The notes beneath the pieces are model-generated. The model was not told where the DNA came from. It searched no databases and saw only the letters and a program-made list of their open reading frames with translations. From the NCBI GenBank assembly GCA_946902985.2, contig OX336393.1, forward strand, positions 49,537,348 through 49,601,347: 64,000 nt of DNA, in the 5' to 3' direction. Source of the stretch: Meconema thalassinum (Eukaryota; Arthropoda; Insecta; Orthoptera; Tettigoniidae). Position 1 is the stretch's first letter. Each line of letters opens with the position of its first letter. Both the position numbers and the translations under genes were made by a program. This document shows, one piece after another, positions 10,048-21,445 of the stretch.

Positions 10048-11012
10048 CTACACTGTAGTCCTTATGCCAGGATGGGCTAACCCATGAAAATGTAGAAATA
10101 TTGGGTGACGAAATGCTTTAGGAATGTAGGGTCTGATATTTACAGTGGAAGTGTCGCACCAAAGAGAGTTTCCTGGTGGTAGTTGGTATTGCTTGAAGTT
10201 TAGGGAGTTGTTTCCTGTCTGGAGTTGCTGCAATTCCTGATCTTTTAGCTGGCTCTTGGCAATCTCATCATAATCCATTATTGTTATTTCATCAACTCTG
10301 GAAAGGGCGTCCGCAACAACATTGTCGAGGCCACTGACATGACGGAGATCAGTTGAAAATTGTGAGATGTACTGCAACTGTCTCATATGCCTAGGAGATG
10401 CTTTTTCATTGCTTTGCTTGAAAGCAAATGTGAGTGGTTTATGATCGGTGAGGATTATGATTTCTCTTCCTTCAAGTAAATGCTTGAACTTCTTTACTGA
10501 AAGGTAAATTCCCAACAATTCTCGGTCGTAGGTATTATAAACCTCCTATGCCTGACTCAGCTTTTGTGAGAAGAAAGCAATTGGCCTCCAGCTGTCATTT
10601 TCCAGTTGCTGGAGCACAGCACCGACAGCAAAATCAGACGCGTCAGTGCAAAGTTCTAGAGGTAAGTCTGGGTTGGGAAACGCTAATAATGCAGCGTTTG
10701 CGATATCATTTTTACATTTCTCAAACATTTGCTTTGCTTCCTCAGTCCATTGAATGAGACTGTTGTCCTTCTTCTTCGCTCCCTTAAGATATTCATGTAA
10801 TACAGCCTGAGTTTGTGCTGCATTTTTAAGGTAACGGCGATAGTAGTTGACAACACCAAGGAATGTGCGGAGCTCATGAAGTTTACTAGGTAACTTGTAC
10901 TCCAAAATTGCTTGTACTTTCTCAGGTAGGGGACGAGATCCCTCTGGTGTAACCCAGTAGCCTAGGAATGCTAATTCATTCCCACCAAATATTGATTTTG
11001 AGATGTTTGACA
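10048..11012 (-). pseudogene. gypsy reverse transcriptase end and RNase H
   Basis: The frame enters with KSIFGGNELAFLGYWVTPEG, just past the position where the catalytic YxDD should lie. It runs through RTFLGVVNYYRRYLK and the RNase H motifs CTDASDFAVGAVL and LTDHKPLTFAF. One in-frame TAG at 10546-10548 interrupts it at FFSQKLSQA. The end overlaps the start of the integrase zinc domain. The palm domain is missing upstream of about 11012, so no reverse transcriptase activity is possible. Confidence 0.85.
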
Positions 11013-11620
11013 CGGGGAATGGCCAGGGTGGATGGGCCAACTTACCTTATTTCAGAGGTCCGCATCGCTTCAACAGCAAAATCACCGTCAGATGACATGC
11101 CCCAACAGAAGAACACCTAACGGAGGAAGGAAGGTGGAGAAGAGGGGAAGGCACAGGCTCGTCTACAGACACCCCCCAATAACTAACAGAATTGCTGCCG
11201 ACGAATTAATGCCACAACAGTTGCTTAAAATTTAAAAGAAAATTTAATCACTAAAAGGGGCAAAGAAAAATGAAAATTTACAAAATCATAAAAAAAAGAA
11301 GAAACTCTATGGCCAAGACAAACTCTCTCTGGTGATGCATATGGCTTAAGGCCAACACAAGTTAATTAATTACATAAGTAGGCAAGATAAGGTTTAACAT
11401 GCATGCTGAGCGAAATGAAAACATTTAATTTAAAATTAAATTAATAATGCCCAAAAGATAAAAAAACAGAATACAGGAATTACCAAATGAGAAAGGGCTT
11501 GATGACATAGTAGTACGCAATACCGACCCGGCATGCAGAGATCAAGGCCACGATGCAAAACGAAAAATGTAAAATATAATTAATAAAATAAAATATGGAC
11601 CAAGTTACAATTCCACAACT
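11012..11620. other. Foreign sequence replacing the gypsy reverse transcriptase core
   Basis: Upstream of KSIFGG (11012) and downstream of the protease linker (HDVQHFITTEGH, near 11625) the expected fingers and palm are absent. About 600 bp of AT-rich sequence with no recognisable coding content takes their place. I see no inverted ends or target duplication at its borders. A deletion with filler or insertion of another element would explain it. Confidence 0.6.
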
Positions 11621-12121
11621 ATCATGACCTTCAGTGGTAATGAAGTGTTGGACATCATGTTTAATTTTGCCAGGTACCAAATTAGGTTTAGCTGTGTCCG
11701 GATACTGCAGCAATAGATCTGTAAATTTTGTGTTTTGGCTCATTGTACTGACTACATTTTCATCTAAGATAGACATAACTTCGCCCTTGGTCCAGAGCTT
11801 GGTTATATCATCTATTAATTTCTTATTGTGGACATTACTAACAAGTGGAATTCATGCAAGAAGTCTGCTCCCAATATAGCCTTATTAATCTTCGCAACCA
11901 CAAATGGCCACTGGAATTGTCATCGTAATCCTAGATCAATGGTACGGAGTTCAATTCCAGATGTAGGAATTTCGGTTCCGTTGGCAGCATACAATTTATA
12001 TTGCGAATCTGTATTAACTTTGGAGTTGCTCGGTATTATCGAAACATCAGCCCCACTGTCACTAAAAATTGCAATCCCGTTTTTCTGTCGGTTTCAAATA
12101 GGCGGGTTTTGCGACAATTGA
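11620..12121 (-). pseudogene. gypsy aspartic protease
   Basis: On the minus strand the frame gives GIAIFSDSGADVSIIPSNSK, with the active-site DSGA (aspartate codon at 12058-12060). It continues through the flap region to MSQNTKFTDLLLQYPDTAKP, the usual linker before reverse transcriptase. The protease would cut the Gag-Pol polyprotein. The frame is not continuous with either neighbour. Confidence 0.7.
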
Positions 12122-12142
12122 CTTGGGCAGCAGAACTTGCCG

Positions 12143-12963
12143 CTAATTTTGTTGCTGGGCGGCGTTTCCCTGTTCGGACCAGCTACATGGAGGTGTACAT
12201 TTCTCCGGTTTACACTGTTGTCCAAATCGGAAGTGGTAATAACAGTACTTGCCCCTGGGATTGTAACGATTACGTGATTTACTACGACTATTATCACATC
12301 GTCGGCGTTCACTACTTCTATGGCGAGGCCTAACCTGATGACCAGTGGATAAGGCAGCTATTTGTTGCTCTAGTCCAGAAATTCTGTCCATTAGATCGCG
12401 CATTGTAACAGGAACATCCAGTTGTTTACAAGAGTCACTTTTCATGGCAAATAATTCGTTACGGGGATTCATTTCAATTATTTTATCTGCTATTATAGCT
12501 ACTTTTTCAAGCTGACGATCAGAATATTCTTTATTGAATCCGGGAGCTTTTCTAACCAGAGGGTCTTAAGACCTTTTTCTGATACATCGATCCCTGCTAA
12601 GGCTTGCATCTTACGCAATAATTGACTAGGTCTCTGGTCTCCTAAATCAATTCCAGTAACGAGTCTCTTAATACGTTTATCTTCGCTTTCCTTGAAAATG
12701 TTCAGTAAACGTTCCTTGGCCAATGAGTATTTATTTACTTCCGCACTTCTAATAATGTCCCAAATGTTTTCAATGTATTTAGGTTCTAATTGCGACACTA
12801 GGTGATTAAATTTAGTCTCTTCTGAAATAATTTTGCAAATACTAAACTGTGCCTCCACCTGATAGAACGAGATTTCGGGTTCCTCTATCCAAAAAGGTGG
12901 GACTTTGATGGTAACCTTATTGGCTTCTAACCGCGTGTCCGGCATGGTCTCGTTTGTCGACAT
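12143..12963 (-). pseudogene. gypsy Gag, one frameshift
   Basis: The start codon is at 12961-12963 (MSTNETMPDTRLEANKVTI), just inside the primer-binding site. The capsid-like part (PPFWIEEPEISFYQVEAQF, LVSQLEPKYIENIWDII, GDQRPSQLLRKMQALAG, LWLEKLP) runs to about 12500, where the frame breaks. It resumes at 12472-12143 with MRDLMDRISGLEQQIAAL and an atypical zinc-knuckle-like cluster, CYYHFRFGQQCKPEKCTPPC. Gag would package the element RNA. Confidence 0.8.
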
Positions 12964-12994
12964 CTTTCTTCTCGTTATCACGTCGGGGTCACCA

Positions 12995-13210
12995 ATATTT
13001 AACCGTCGACATTGAACTAGTACCATTATTTTTATTTATAAACTTTCACACTATTATACATATAAACTTTTACAAATTAATACACATACGGTATAAGCAC
13101 TGTACATCAACTATTTTGTTTCCCACCATATTTTTCTGTACTCACGTTTTTCTTTCTCAAAGTACTTAAATATATCTTGCCAACTCTTAAAATAAAAAGT
13201 TAATTGTGGT
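12995..13210 (-). repeat. Right LTR of the gypsy element, outer end lost
   Basis: It matches the left LTR over nearly its whole length. It breaks off after taattgtggtc, where a SINE begins, so the terminal bases and target duplication are missing. Confidence 0.75.
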
Positions 13211-13497
13211 CATGTGGCCTCCTGAGAGGCCGAGTGCAGGTATTTCAAGTGCCCGCCGGGATGAGAGATGGAATGGATGAAGATGAATGAAACTGGGCAA
13301 AGATGTGGAAGGAAGCGGCCGAGGCCTGTCAAAAGGTACTGTCCCAGCATTTGCCTGGTGTTGAAAATGGGAAAACACGGAAAACCATTTCAAGGACGGC
13401 CGACGGTGGGGCTCGAGCCCACGTGTCTACCGAGTCAGATGAGAGCTTCACCCCATGATCTAACGCTGCGCTTTAGCGAGAGTAGCCACTGCTGTCG
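13211..13497 (-). repeat. SINE between the gypsy right LTR and the LINE X1 remnant
   Basis: The minus strand reads from a tRNA-like head near 13490 with a B-box-like GGGCTCGAGCCCC, through the block containing gcatttgcctgg (inverted), to a tail with cctgcactcggcc and ggaggccacatga. A related tail occurs in the SINE at 39171-39408. No clean target duplication is visible. Confidence 0.65.
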
Positions 13498-13625
13498 GTA
13501 CAGGTTAGAACATGTTAAACAGATTGTCTCGGATGTAAGGTGTGTTAGCTATGTAGAGATGAAACGATTGGCTCAAGAAAGAGAGATATGGAGAGCTGCA
13601 TTTAACCAGTCAAAAGACTGAATAC
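13498..13625 (+). pseudogene. LINE X copy 1, displaced 3' end
   Basis: The sequence from aggttagaac to aaccagtcaaaagactgaata is the terminal part of LINE X. It starts exactly where copy 1 was cut at 7655 (aggttggaac). The C-terminal residues QSKD end at a TGA near 13621. The two parts were probably one copy before the gypsy insertion. Confidence 0.65.
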
Positions 13626-13639
13626 TCATACAACATACT

Positions 13640-14340
13640 GTACAGAGGTATGCAATTCATTACACTCGATGGCAGTTTCCCAACATTTACTTTGTATGTT
13701 TTGTGATTTAATAAAGTAGAAATGTTTTGCAAGGCACTGAAATTAATTCACATATGTATTTATTTAAATTAATCACCTTAATTCATTCATTCGTGTCAGA
13801 AACACTTACAGTGTGAAATTGATTATACAATAAATAGACTACATAATATTATATACAACATTTTAAATTTCAATGTGTTCAAACTATAGCCGCCCAGAAG
13901 TTGGCGACCTGTATGGCATTAGGTGTTGCATGTAACAGGTCATCTAGCGTACATGTTGTTGGGCACTGACTGCACTGAAGCATATGGTAGGACGTCTGCG
14001 TTGTTCCACATTCACAAAACGGTGACTCCACATGGAAACCCCATCTCAGTAAGTTGCTTTTGCATCTTGTGACACCCGACCGAAGTCTATTGAGTGATCT
14101 CCATGTACTCCAATTCTCTGTGAAACCGGCTGGTAGTTTTTCAGAGGGTCCAGGGCTGTAGAACCTTGCACGCCACAAATTGGTTCGGGATTGTTGTGAA
14201 GTCCCGGCAAGAGCTTCTGTTGTTCTGAGGAAGCTTTTCCTAGATTTCAGTCGGGGTTTTGCAGGTCGATGTCCAAACAGAGGATGGGGTGCGATACAGC
14301 TGGTCCAGCGAAGTGGGCTTACGAATAATCTTAATGCCAT
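13640..14340 (-). pseudogene. Non-LTR retrotransposon, C-terminal domain and 3' end
   Basis: A 153-residue frame (13879-14340) ends with WRSLNRLRSGVTRCKSNLLRWG, then CECGTTQTSYHMLQC and VANFWAAIV. The cysteine-rich C-x-C...H...C pattern and RLRSGVTRCK motif are typical of the C terminus of jockey/I/R1-like LINE polyproteins. The 5' part is truncated near 14360. The remainder to about 13640 would be its 3' untranslated region. It is unlike LINE X. Confidence 0.7.
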
Positions 14341-14683
14341 GTTTTTAAAGAATCAGACATGAAAGTATTATTGTTCACAGCTCCCACTAGAAGAGGAGCC
14401 TTGTGAATGCCACAGGTTTTGTTTAGATAGCTTTATTCTAGTCTGCGTGTGAATTTAGATTGTCTTTTATTACTGATTGCACACTCTTGAACTATTCAAA
14501 GATTCGTGAACGATGGATTCAAATCACCCGATTTAGAAGATACATTCCAAAGTCAATGAAAAAAGGAGAGAACGGACCCACCTCAAGTGTCCCTCAGAAT
14601 CTCCAATTTCGAAAATATCCAGATGAAACTCCTTATGGGAAACGTTGTTAGTCCACAGGGGAGAAATAATTACTAAATAGGGG

Positions 14684-15979
14684 AAAACAAGTAGTTCCGT
14701 GAAGAACTATTCAGCCTAATTTCATATATCCTACTTATGCTAACTGCCACTATCAACATACAACATTTCAGTTTGATTGCTGTAATAGATTCGTAGATAT
14801 GAGAACCGACTAAATATTTCGGATGGTCGCCATGTTGGATTTTCAATATGTAGGTCCTAGAGTTATGTACTGTTCCATGAAGATTATTGTGTACGTGTAG
14901 CATTCAAACTTCAATCGCATGATTAGGACACAAGAAATAACAAGAAGATTAAAATTCAGATTGATTGTTATAATAGATTCGTAGATATTCAGAGCCGTCT
15001 AAATATTTTGGATGGTCGCCATGTTGGATTGTTAAATGCATAGGCCATAGAGTCATGTACCATTAAAGGAAAATTATTGCGTAGGTTCATTATTCAAACT
15101 TTCACTTCGATCGCATGATTACGACACAAGAAATAAAAACTTAATTTTAAAATTCGCCCAGCCGCCATCTTGAGGTTATGTAAACAATTGAACTAAATTA
15201 GTTACCCGTACATTACAATGTGTATAAACATTTCCTGTACCAGATTTCATTGCGTTTGGAACATTAAATCGCGAGAAAAGGTCTATTAAAAATTTTCAAA
15301 TTCGCTTGGCCACCATGTTTGTTTTGTAGTTAACCGGTTTTTGAAAGTCTTATAGATGAACTTCCAGTAGTGCCCATTATCTCCGTACACAATTTCAGGG
15401 TGATAGTGCTAATAGTTTCAGAGATATAGAATGCCGGTGAAATATTTCGCACATCCGCCATGTTGTAGTTATGTAAACAATGGAACGAAGTTAGATGTCG
15501 GTGCATTACAGTGTGTATAAACATATAATGTACCAAGTTTCATTGAGTTTAGTTGGTTAAATCGCGAGAAACGTCTATTTAAAAGTAGCGAATTCGGGTG
15601 GCCGCCATGTTGGTTTTGTAGTTACCAGTTTTTCAAATGTCACATAGGTGAACTTCTAGTAGATCCCTTTATCACCGTAGTAAATTCCAGGGTGATATCG
15701 GGAATAGTTTCGGAGATATTGAATGCTGGTGAAATATTTCGCACGGCCACCATGTTGGATTGGTGAGACATAACTAAATTTGAAGGGCACGGTCGTGGTC
15801 GCCCGTAATAGTGCTATAAACTTACCGAGTTTCATTTAAATCGCTCCAGCCGTTTAGAATTTATTAGGGGGCACACACACACACCTCACACACAGACAAA
15901 CACACACGCGCGCGCGCACACACACGGACAAAAGGTGATCTCATAAGCCTATTTTTTCAAAATTGAAAATAGGCTAAAG
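14684..15979 (-). mobile_element. Helentron-like non-autonomous element, family A
   Basis: On the minus strand it starts near 15979 with ttagcctattttcaattttgaaaaaataggc (a stem-loop). A CA/CG microsatellite follows at 15872-15925, then the phrase taaacggctggagcgattt. Internal units repeat every 292-293 bp (gcgag at 15271 and 15564; tgata at 15401 and 15693). It closes with aggctgaatagttcttcacggaactacttgtttt at 14684. AGTTC...GAACT forms a terminal hairpin. Copy A' (28947-34947) is the same element inverted. Architecture resembles Helentron/DINE-1 elements; assignment is inference. Confidence 0.55.
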
Positions 15980-16089
15980 ATACAATAAAATGGGTTTTAA
16001 TAAACAATTGTGTCTGATTTAAATTCTTTATTTCATTCTAATAATTTGCACAGCTCTCCAAGGATTCCCTGAAATATACCTGAATCTCG

Positions 16090-17640
16090 ATATAGGACAT
16101 TATGCAACGAGCCTATGATGGTAATGGAAATTTAGCTCGTTTTATAAAGATACTCGTGTCTTAATTACCATTACTAGCATTACCAGTCGCGGCTTCGCCC
16201 GCGAATATTCTAGTACACTAGTACACTTAGCAAAATCTCAATCATGAATGCTATGACTGATTTATCCTTGGTATGAATAATCCGACTTTATCAACTCAGC
16301 TACTGGTGCAGTGGTTAGCGGTTTGTCATTCCTTCATAGGTATATCAGAGCGAAGTTAGTTTTCTGGCAATATCACAGACACTGTTAATTTAAGGGCCTT
16401 TAAATGTGGTTTTCGGAGACCCTTTATAGTCGGGTGAAAAACACCTTTCGTACCACACTCACACGTGAAAATTGCGAGAAAAAATTCTAGAATGCCCCTT
16501 GACCCCTCTTAAGCGCATGATACTGTACGTATTGACGAATTCTAGAGCTTAATTTGGTTCAGTGATAACCTTATAACCGTCTGGGAACTTTCACAGTAAT
16601 GTAATAATTGGAATCGCATTGCGTCTTACAGAAATAGATGGACCTGTGAGATTCTGTTACCATGGTTACCGTGTTGCATTCTTTCATTATTTCATTGTAA
16701 ATATACATGTTTTAAGGTATTTATTTAATTGTGAGGCATTTAAAGAGTAAGTGAGTGCGTTTCGCTTACGCACTGGGTTATGCTAAACCTGTAGGTACCC
16801 CATATGTGTAGGTTGGTGTTAATGGGACCTTATTTTCGGTACAGAACTGGAATGGGACCTTAGCAGAATAATATAGGGAGAGATATGCGAGTTGCATACG
16901 ACTGTTTATGTTCGACGATAATTATAACTGTATTATATGTTTTAACATACATATTCATAAATATCTGTAGGATTCAGTTACTTCAGTTAGTGAACAGGGC
17001 GTGCTGACTTTGCTGACTGTACAGAGCGCATGCGTTGGTCAAAGAACTTCGAAAGCAGAAACCATTTACTGGACTTTGCTTGGCAATGCTATTGTTTACA
17101 GCCTGCATGATGACTAGTGCCTTGCAGCTCTAGCATTCACTAATATTGTCACCGAAGTCGTCTGAAAGCAATGCGCTGCGTAGAAATTGGAGTTGGGGAT
17201 ATTAAGGTAAAGTGCTATTTCTTGTCTCATATTCGCCATTTTATTTACGCGAACATATGGACGGTGCACTTTCCATGTCGGAAATTTATATAGAAGGATG
17301 CTGTGTCCCTAACTTCTGGACGTAGATTCATAAATTTCTTGCACATGTCATAGTATTTTCTTGTTACCGTAAAGGTTCGTGCTGATTTTGTCTTTGTGTT
17401 TGGGATTGTAACTACAATGGTTGGTCCAATATCCAATTTGAACTTTCAAATCATGTAATTCATGTCCGACATGTTGGATTTTGAGTGCATGCGTGAAGCT
17501 ATCCTTACCTAATTGGTCAATGAATGAGCTCTGATTGGCTGGAGAAACTGTTTCATAATGAAAAAATTGTGTTATGACCCCCATTATGATACAGTTTTCT
17601 AACATATACTATTTACATTTCGACATCGTCGAACATAAAC
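16090..17640 (+). mobile_element. Palindrome-rich MITE family S, copy 1, split by Helitron R
   Basis: 16090-16173 and 16884-17640 belong together. The left part has cgagcctatgatgg and actcgtgtcttaattaccatta; the right part continues tgcgagttgcatacgac. A 16-bp inverted repeat, gtttatgttcgacgat, bounds 16904-17640. Related copies are at 43770-43925 and, inverted, 49739-50130. No coding frame is recognisable, so it is non-autonomous. Its superfamily is unknown to me. Confidence 0.55.
16174..16883 (-). mobile_element. Non-autonomous Helitron R
   Basis: Read on the minus strand it begins TCTCTCCCTATATTA at 16883 and ends CTAG at 16174-16177. A GC-rich hairpin (cgcgggcgaagccgcg) lies about 10 bases before the end. 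The base before is A and the base after is T, the A|T site used by Helitrons, with no duplication. It is 710 bp with no helicase gene. The same element occurs inverted at 36163-36853. It lies within MITE S. Confidence 0.75.
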
Positions 17641-18028
17641 GTCCTTTACCACAGCTTGAACGAGCCATGTAGGTAGCTGACCTGCAGTGTCCACAGGTTT
17701 ACGATCGCAGCATGTTAGTGCCTTCCGGATGTATTGCATTGCGATCCCTAGGTGTGTTCATTGTACAGGCACTGGCCGCTTTCACCTCTGTGATACGAAG
17801 ATAGGCGTGTCAGCTCCGGGGATTGTTACACACATCACAATCTAGGGAGATCAACTTTCTAAACACATATCAATGTTTAACGACAAGGTTTTGGATGAGC
17901 AATCGTTTCCATCGTGTGCTAGTTAACTCCCGTAATTGAGCATTGTACAACAGAAGAACCTCGTGGTGAGGTGCATTGCTGACTTTCACCCCCTCAAGTC
18001 CAGCGTTCGATTTCCGTTTCTGCCAAGA
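17641..18028. other. Spacer with a tRNA-like SINE remnant
   Basis: About 17950-18022 has a tRNA-like pattern (cctcgtggtgaggtgc and gttcgatttcc) that may be a SINE head into which element B inserted. Nothing else is recognised. Confidence 0.35.
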
Positions 18029-19450
18029 TTTTTAGCCTACTTCTCACATTTTGCAAAAATGAGGAAAAAGTAGACTTATGAGATCGGGCAAATGTGTGTC
18101 TGTCCTTCTGTCTGTCTGTCCTTCTGTCTGTCTGTCTGGCTGTGTGTGTGTGTGTCCCTATCAACTCCTAAACGGCTGCAGCAATCGAAACAAACGTTGG
18201 TAGGAGTAAAGATCTATACCTGAATATCTCACGGCCATATTTGAAAATTATGTCAGTGCTACCAACAGCGGAAAAATCGCAATTGAAATTTGAGCTCCAT
18301 GTTGGATATCTTGGATGGTATGAATGGGAGCTATTTCAAAATTGGCACATGTATAGATAATAATATTGCAGTTTAATTTCCAGGAGGCCATACATGGCAG
18401 TGTTGCCAAAATGATTATAAGCCTGCTGATAGGTCTAAATTTTAAATGTATATAACTTCTACACTATCAATTGGATTTCAACCAAATTTCATATCTGCTA
18501 TGTGTACATAAAAGGATGTGACTGAGCGTATTCTTAGGAGCCACCAGGGCTGCCAATTTTTTAAATCCAAATACCCATATATCAGAAAGTATGCAAGTCG
18601 ACAGCTTTAAACTATGCACACGTATAGTACCTGACATTCTATATTAATTTGGAGTAACTAATATACGTCAGTGCTACCAACATAATTCGATGCCTGCTGA
18701 GATGTACAACTTTAAATACATGTAACTTCTATACTATCATTTGGATTTCAACCAAATTTCGTGTGTGCTATGTGTACCATAACAGATATGACTATGCCGA
18801 TTCTTAAGAGTAACCAGGGCTGCCAACTGTTAATAAATACTGTCTCTATTTTTGTTACCGTAATATCAATATATCAGAAAGTATGCAAGCCAATAGCTCT
18901 AAACTTTGCTCACGTATAGTACCTGGCATTCTAGATTAATTTGGATTAACTAATATAGGTCTACGCCAGTGCTGCCAACATGATTCTAGGCCTGATGATA
19001 GGTCCAGTTTTAAAATGCATGTTACTTCTGTACTAACTAATGGATTTCATTCAAAATTGATACAACAATAGATCAGATTATTTCAGATTATTTCTGACCA
19101 ATACATACAGTATATGTCATTGTTGCCGACATGATTTTACGCGCGCTGTTAGATCCAATGTTTAACTGCATGTAACGTCCATGCTATCCATTGGACGTCA
19201 ACCAAATTTTGTATTCTCTACATTAAGAGATGGAACTAAGAATATATTCAGTCACCAGGGCTGCCAACTGTAGTTCTCTATTAGGCTACATTATGCCAGG
19301 TATACAGTATTTCGAACTAATTAGAAATTTCGATATTACCAACTTAATTTCGTCATTATTCTAGATAGATCCAAATAGATTAATCATTGGCATGAATCTT
19401 ACATTTTAAGAAAAGTAGGCTCTTTAGTTCGTCACGGAACTTCTTGTTTA
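18029..19450 (+). mobile_element. Helentron-like non-autonomous element, family B
   Basis: It opens with a stem-loop (tttagcctacttctc ... gaggaaaaagtagac). A GTCT/GT microsatellite follows at 18094-18155, then tcaactcctaaacggctgcagcaat. Loosely repeated internal units share taacttctacactatcaattgg and caccagggctgccaact. It ends aagtaggctctttagttcgtcacggaacttcttgttt. The AGCCTACTT start and AAGTAGGCT near the end are inverted subterminal repeats, and the last 25 bp fold as a hairpin. Inverted copy B' lies at 30706-32113. No coding frame. Confidence 0.55.
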
Positions 19451-19660
19451 AATTCTATGTATTATTTACAAAGCACAATGTGCACTTAAGTCGCGTTTAC
19501 ACGAATTTATAGGTATTTTTCCTAATTTTCCTCAAACTTCCTTGAATTGAAAATGATAACAAATTTATTTTCCGTTTTCGGGTTAAAGGGATTAATTCCT
19601 GTGGGAGGTCATATTGCACCTAAATCAATATTAGTGTAATTGTCCTTTTAGAACAGTTCT
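19451..19660. other. Spacer, no gene seen
   Basis: AT-rich sequence; may include the 3' untranslated end of LINE W. Confidence 0.35.
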
Positions 19661-20908
19661 TCAGGTGGTACTGCGTACATTTCAATCCACACAGTTGGCA
19701 TTTGCAGTTGTCATCTGGTGTGTGGTGGCCGTCAGTCCAGTGAAAGTCGTGGGCGGCGAATCATGTATGTATATACATATCTGAGCTCGAAGTTCGGACC
19801 TTTCCATGTGTCTCTGTAGTGCTTCCCTGGAGCGGATATCCGCTTGAATCTTCCGTGCCTTTTCTCTTCTCTCTTCGTGGATGAAGATGGAGGCAGGTGT
19901 GTCCTGTAGGTTGAAGGTGGATTTGATGGCCTCCAGGAAGAATGATTCAATGGTTATTACGTATGCTGGTCTGCTTTCGGTGAATTTGCAGATCTGGAAG
20001 ATGCGTTTCAGGTATCTGGCTTTTAGACTTTCTAGTTTCCTCATGTTGGATAATTATGTTAAGCTTTTCTCATATCAGTTGGTTGGTTCCTCAGTTTAGG
20101 GGCTGCGACAACGCGGTCATGTAGCCCCGTGTACTTTGGGTGTCTGTAGAATCTGTCTGATAACCGGTGTTAATTGTGATGGCTGTATTAGTGTGTGTAT
20201 CTGTTTTTAAATTCAAGTACGGACTGCAACATTGAATTTTTCAAATAGTTCCTACTTTTTCCGCCAAACGCCACCGTCAACGACTACTAAGCCTAGTTCA
20301 GAACTAAGTTACTAGACGCCACCGCGGTCGGCTCTTGGCAACGAACGTAGAAACCTAAGAGCGTTGTTTACATTCCTAACCTATCCAATTTAGCTTCACA
20401 CAGGTGTAATTAGTGGAAGGTTCTTGAACATGCCATAAATCTATGACATGGGACAGCCGGCTTTACTTCCCCTCCAAAGGAAGGCATACTGAGGGATTTT
20501 TAACGCTCTTAAAAAATCCGACGGCTTTGGCCGTGTTTGAACCCGCTATCTTGGGCATAGAAGCTCAGCACCCATATCAGTTGGATGCCGTATGTCGTCT
20601 CTGCGGCAACTTTTAGTTTGAAAATGGCCATTGCAGTGTTGATTGGTATCTGGTGGGGTTTTGGTATCTCATACATAGCTTCTGTTGAGGCAGCTGTTCT
20701 CTCCTTAATATGAATGGTGAATGTTGCTCCAGTGGTCTGTAGTGTTATTTCCAGGTATTTGAATGAAGATACCATCTCTAATACTGTGTTCCCGTACGTG
20801 AATTGGTCTGTTTTAGCTCTTCACCCTCCTCTTATTAATTTCATTACATTGGTTTTCATGCCATTTATCTTCAGAGAGTTGTCAAGAATTTTATAGTCTT
20901 GGTGTGGC
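19660..20908 (-). pseudogene. Non-LTR retrotransposon W, reverse transcriptase C-terminus, split by a SINE
   Basis: The minus-strand frame from 20908 gives LKINGMKTNVMKLIRGG, then TYGNTVLEMVSSFKYLEITLQ, HIKERTAAS and IFKLKVAAETTYGIQLIW at 20585. The SINE at 20083-20572 interrupts it. It resumes near 20082 with MRKLESLKARYLKRIFQICKF and ends at 19682 with TTANANCVD. SFKYLE(G)ITL and TYGIQLIW are the usual blocks after the palm domain in LINE reverse transcriptases. The catalytic part is absent from the window. The family differs from LINE X. Confidence 0.65.
20083..20572 (-). mobile_element. Full-length SINE (V/U type) with 12-bp target duplication
   Basis: Flanked by catatcagttgg at 20071-20082 and 20573-20584. 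Minus strand: a tRNA-like head near 20572 (gtgctgagcttctatgcc...gggttcaaacacgg), a body with ccctcagtatgcctt and cccatgtcataga, and a 3' part at 20083-20310 with acggggctacatg and cctaaactgaggaacc. The same structure, inverted, occurs at 47965-48872. Part of it occurs at 21238-21445 and 23965-24350. It is the clearest definition of this family here. Confidence 0.75.
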
Positions 20909-21237
20909 CAAGTACTGACTCTCCCAACCGCGTGATGCCAAATGGGAAGCTGCAGTATGATGTGGCTGACTCAGAATGTCCAGTTAGTGATTCCTTATCA
21001 TAGCCAAGAATTCTTGAGTGGGTCGCCTTGTCCCTTGTGGATATGGCACTCAGGATGACTGGTTAGTGATCCCTCGCCACCACGATCGCAGGTTATAACG
21101 CTTTTCGACTTATTTCTATGCGGACACATGAAGAGTCTTGTAGCGCCTCCTTGCGCGAGCTCTGGCTGCAGCGGAAGTGAGTCGGTGCACACCAGAAATC
21201 ATCGTAACAAACTACATTTTATGGGACAGCTTTAGAA
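20909..21237. other. Spacer with an internally repeated motif
   Basis: ccagttagtgattccttatcatag (about 20979) recurs loosely as tggttagtgatccctcgccac (about 21059). No coding frame or known element. Confidence 0.3.
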
Positions 21238-21445
21238 TGTTCGTTGGTTCCTCAGTTTAGGGGCTGCGACAACATGGTCATGTAGCCCTGTGTACTTTGG
21301 GTGTGTGTAGAATCTGTCTGATAACCGGTTTTAATTGTGATGGCTGTATTAGTGTGTGTTATCTGTAATTCAGGTAAGGACTGCAGACGATCAATTTCAA
21401 GTAGTTCCTACTTTTGCTACCAAATGCTACCGTTCAAGACACTTA
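21238..21445 (-). repeat. Partial SINE, 3' part of the V/U type
   Basis: It matches 20084-20310 closely (cctcagtttaggggctgcgacaac ... gatggctgtattagtg). The tRNA-like head is missing, so this is a 5'-truncated copy. Confidence 0.65.

Larger units (their letters stand above)
7656..13210 (-). mobile_element. Ty3/gypsy LTR retrotransposon, degenerate, with a LINE in its left LTR
   Basis: Matching LTR sequence lies at 7656-7739 plus 8790-8939 (left) and 12995-13210 (right), about 215-235 bp each. The minus-strand order is right LTR, a primer-binding-site-like stretch at about 12977-12994 (TTGGTGACCCCGACGTGA), gag, protease, part of reverse transcriptase, RNase H, integrase, polypurine tract at about 8940-8956 and left LTR. 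The left LTR is split by LINE X2. The reverse transcriptase core is replaced and the frame has several breaks, so it cannot replicate alone. It apparently inserted in LINE X copy 1. Confidence 0.85.
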
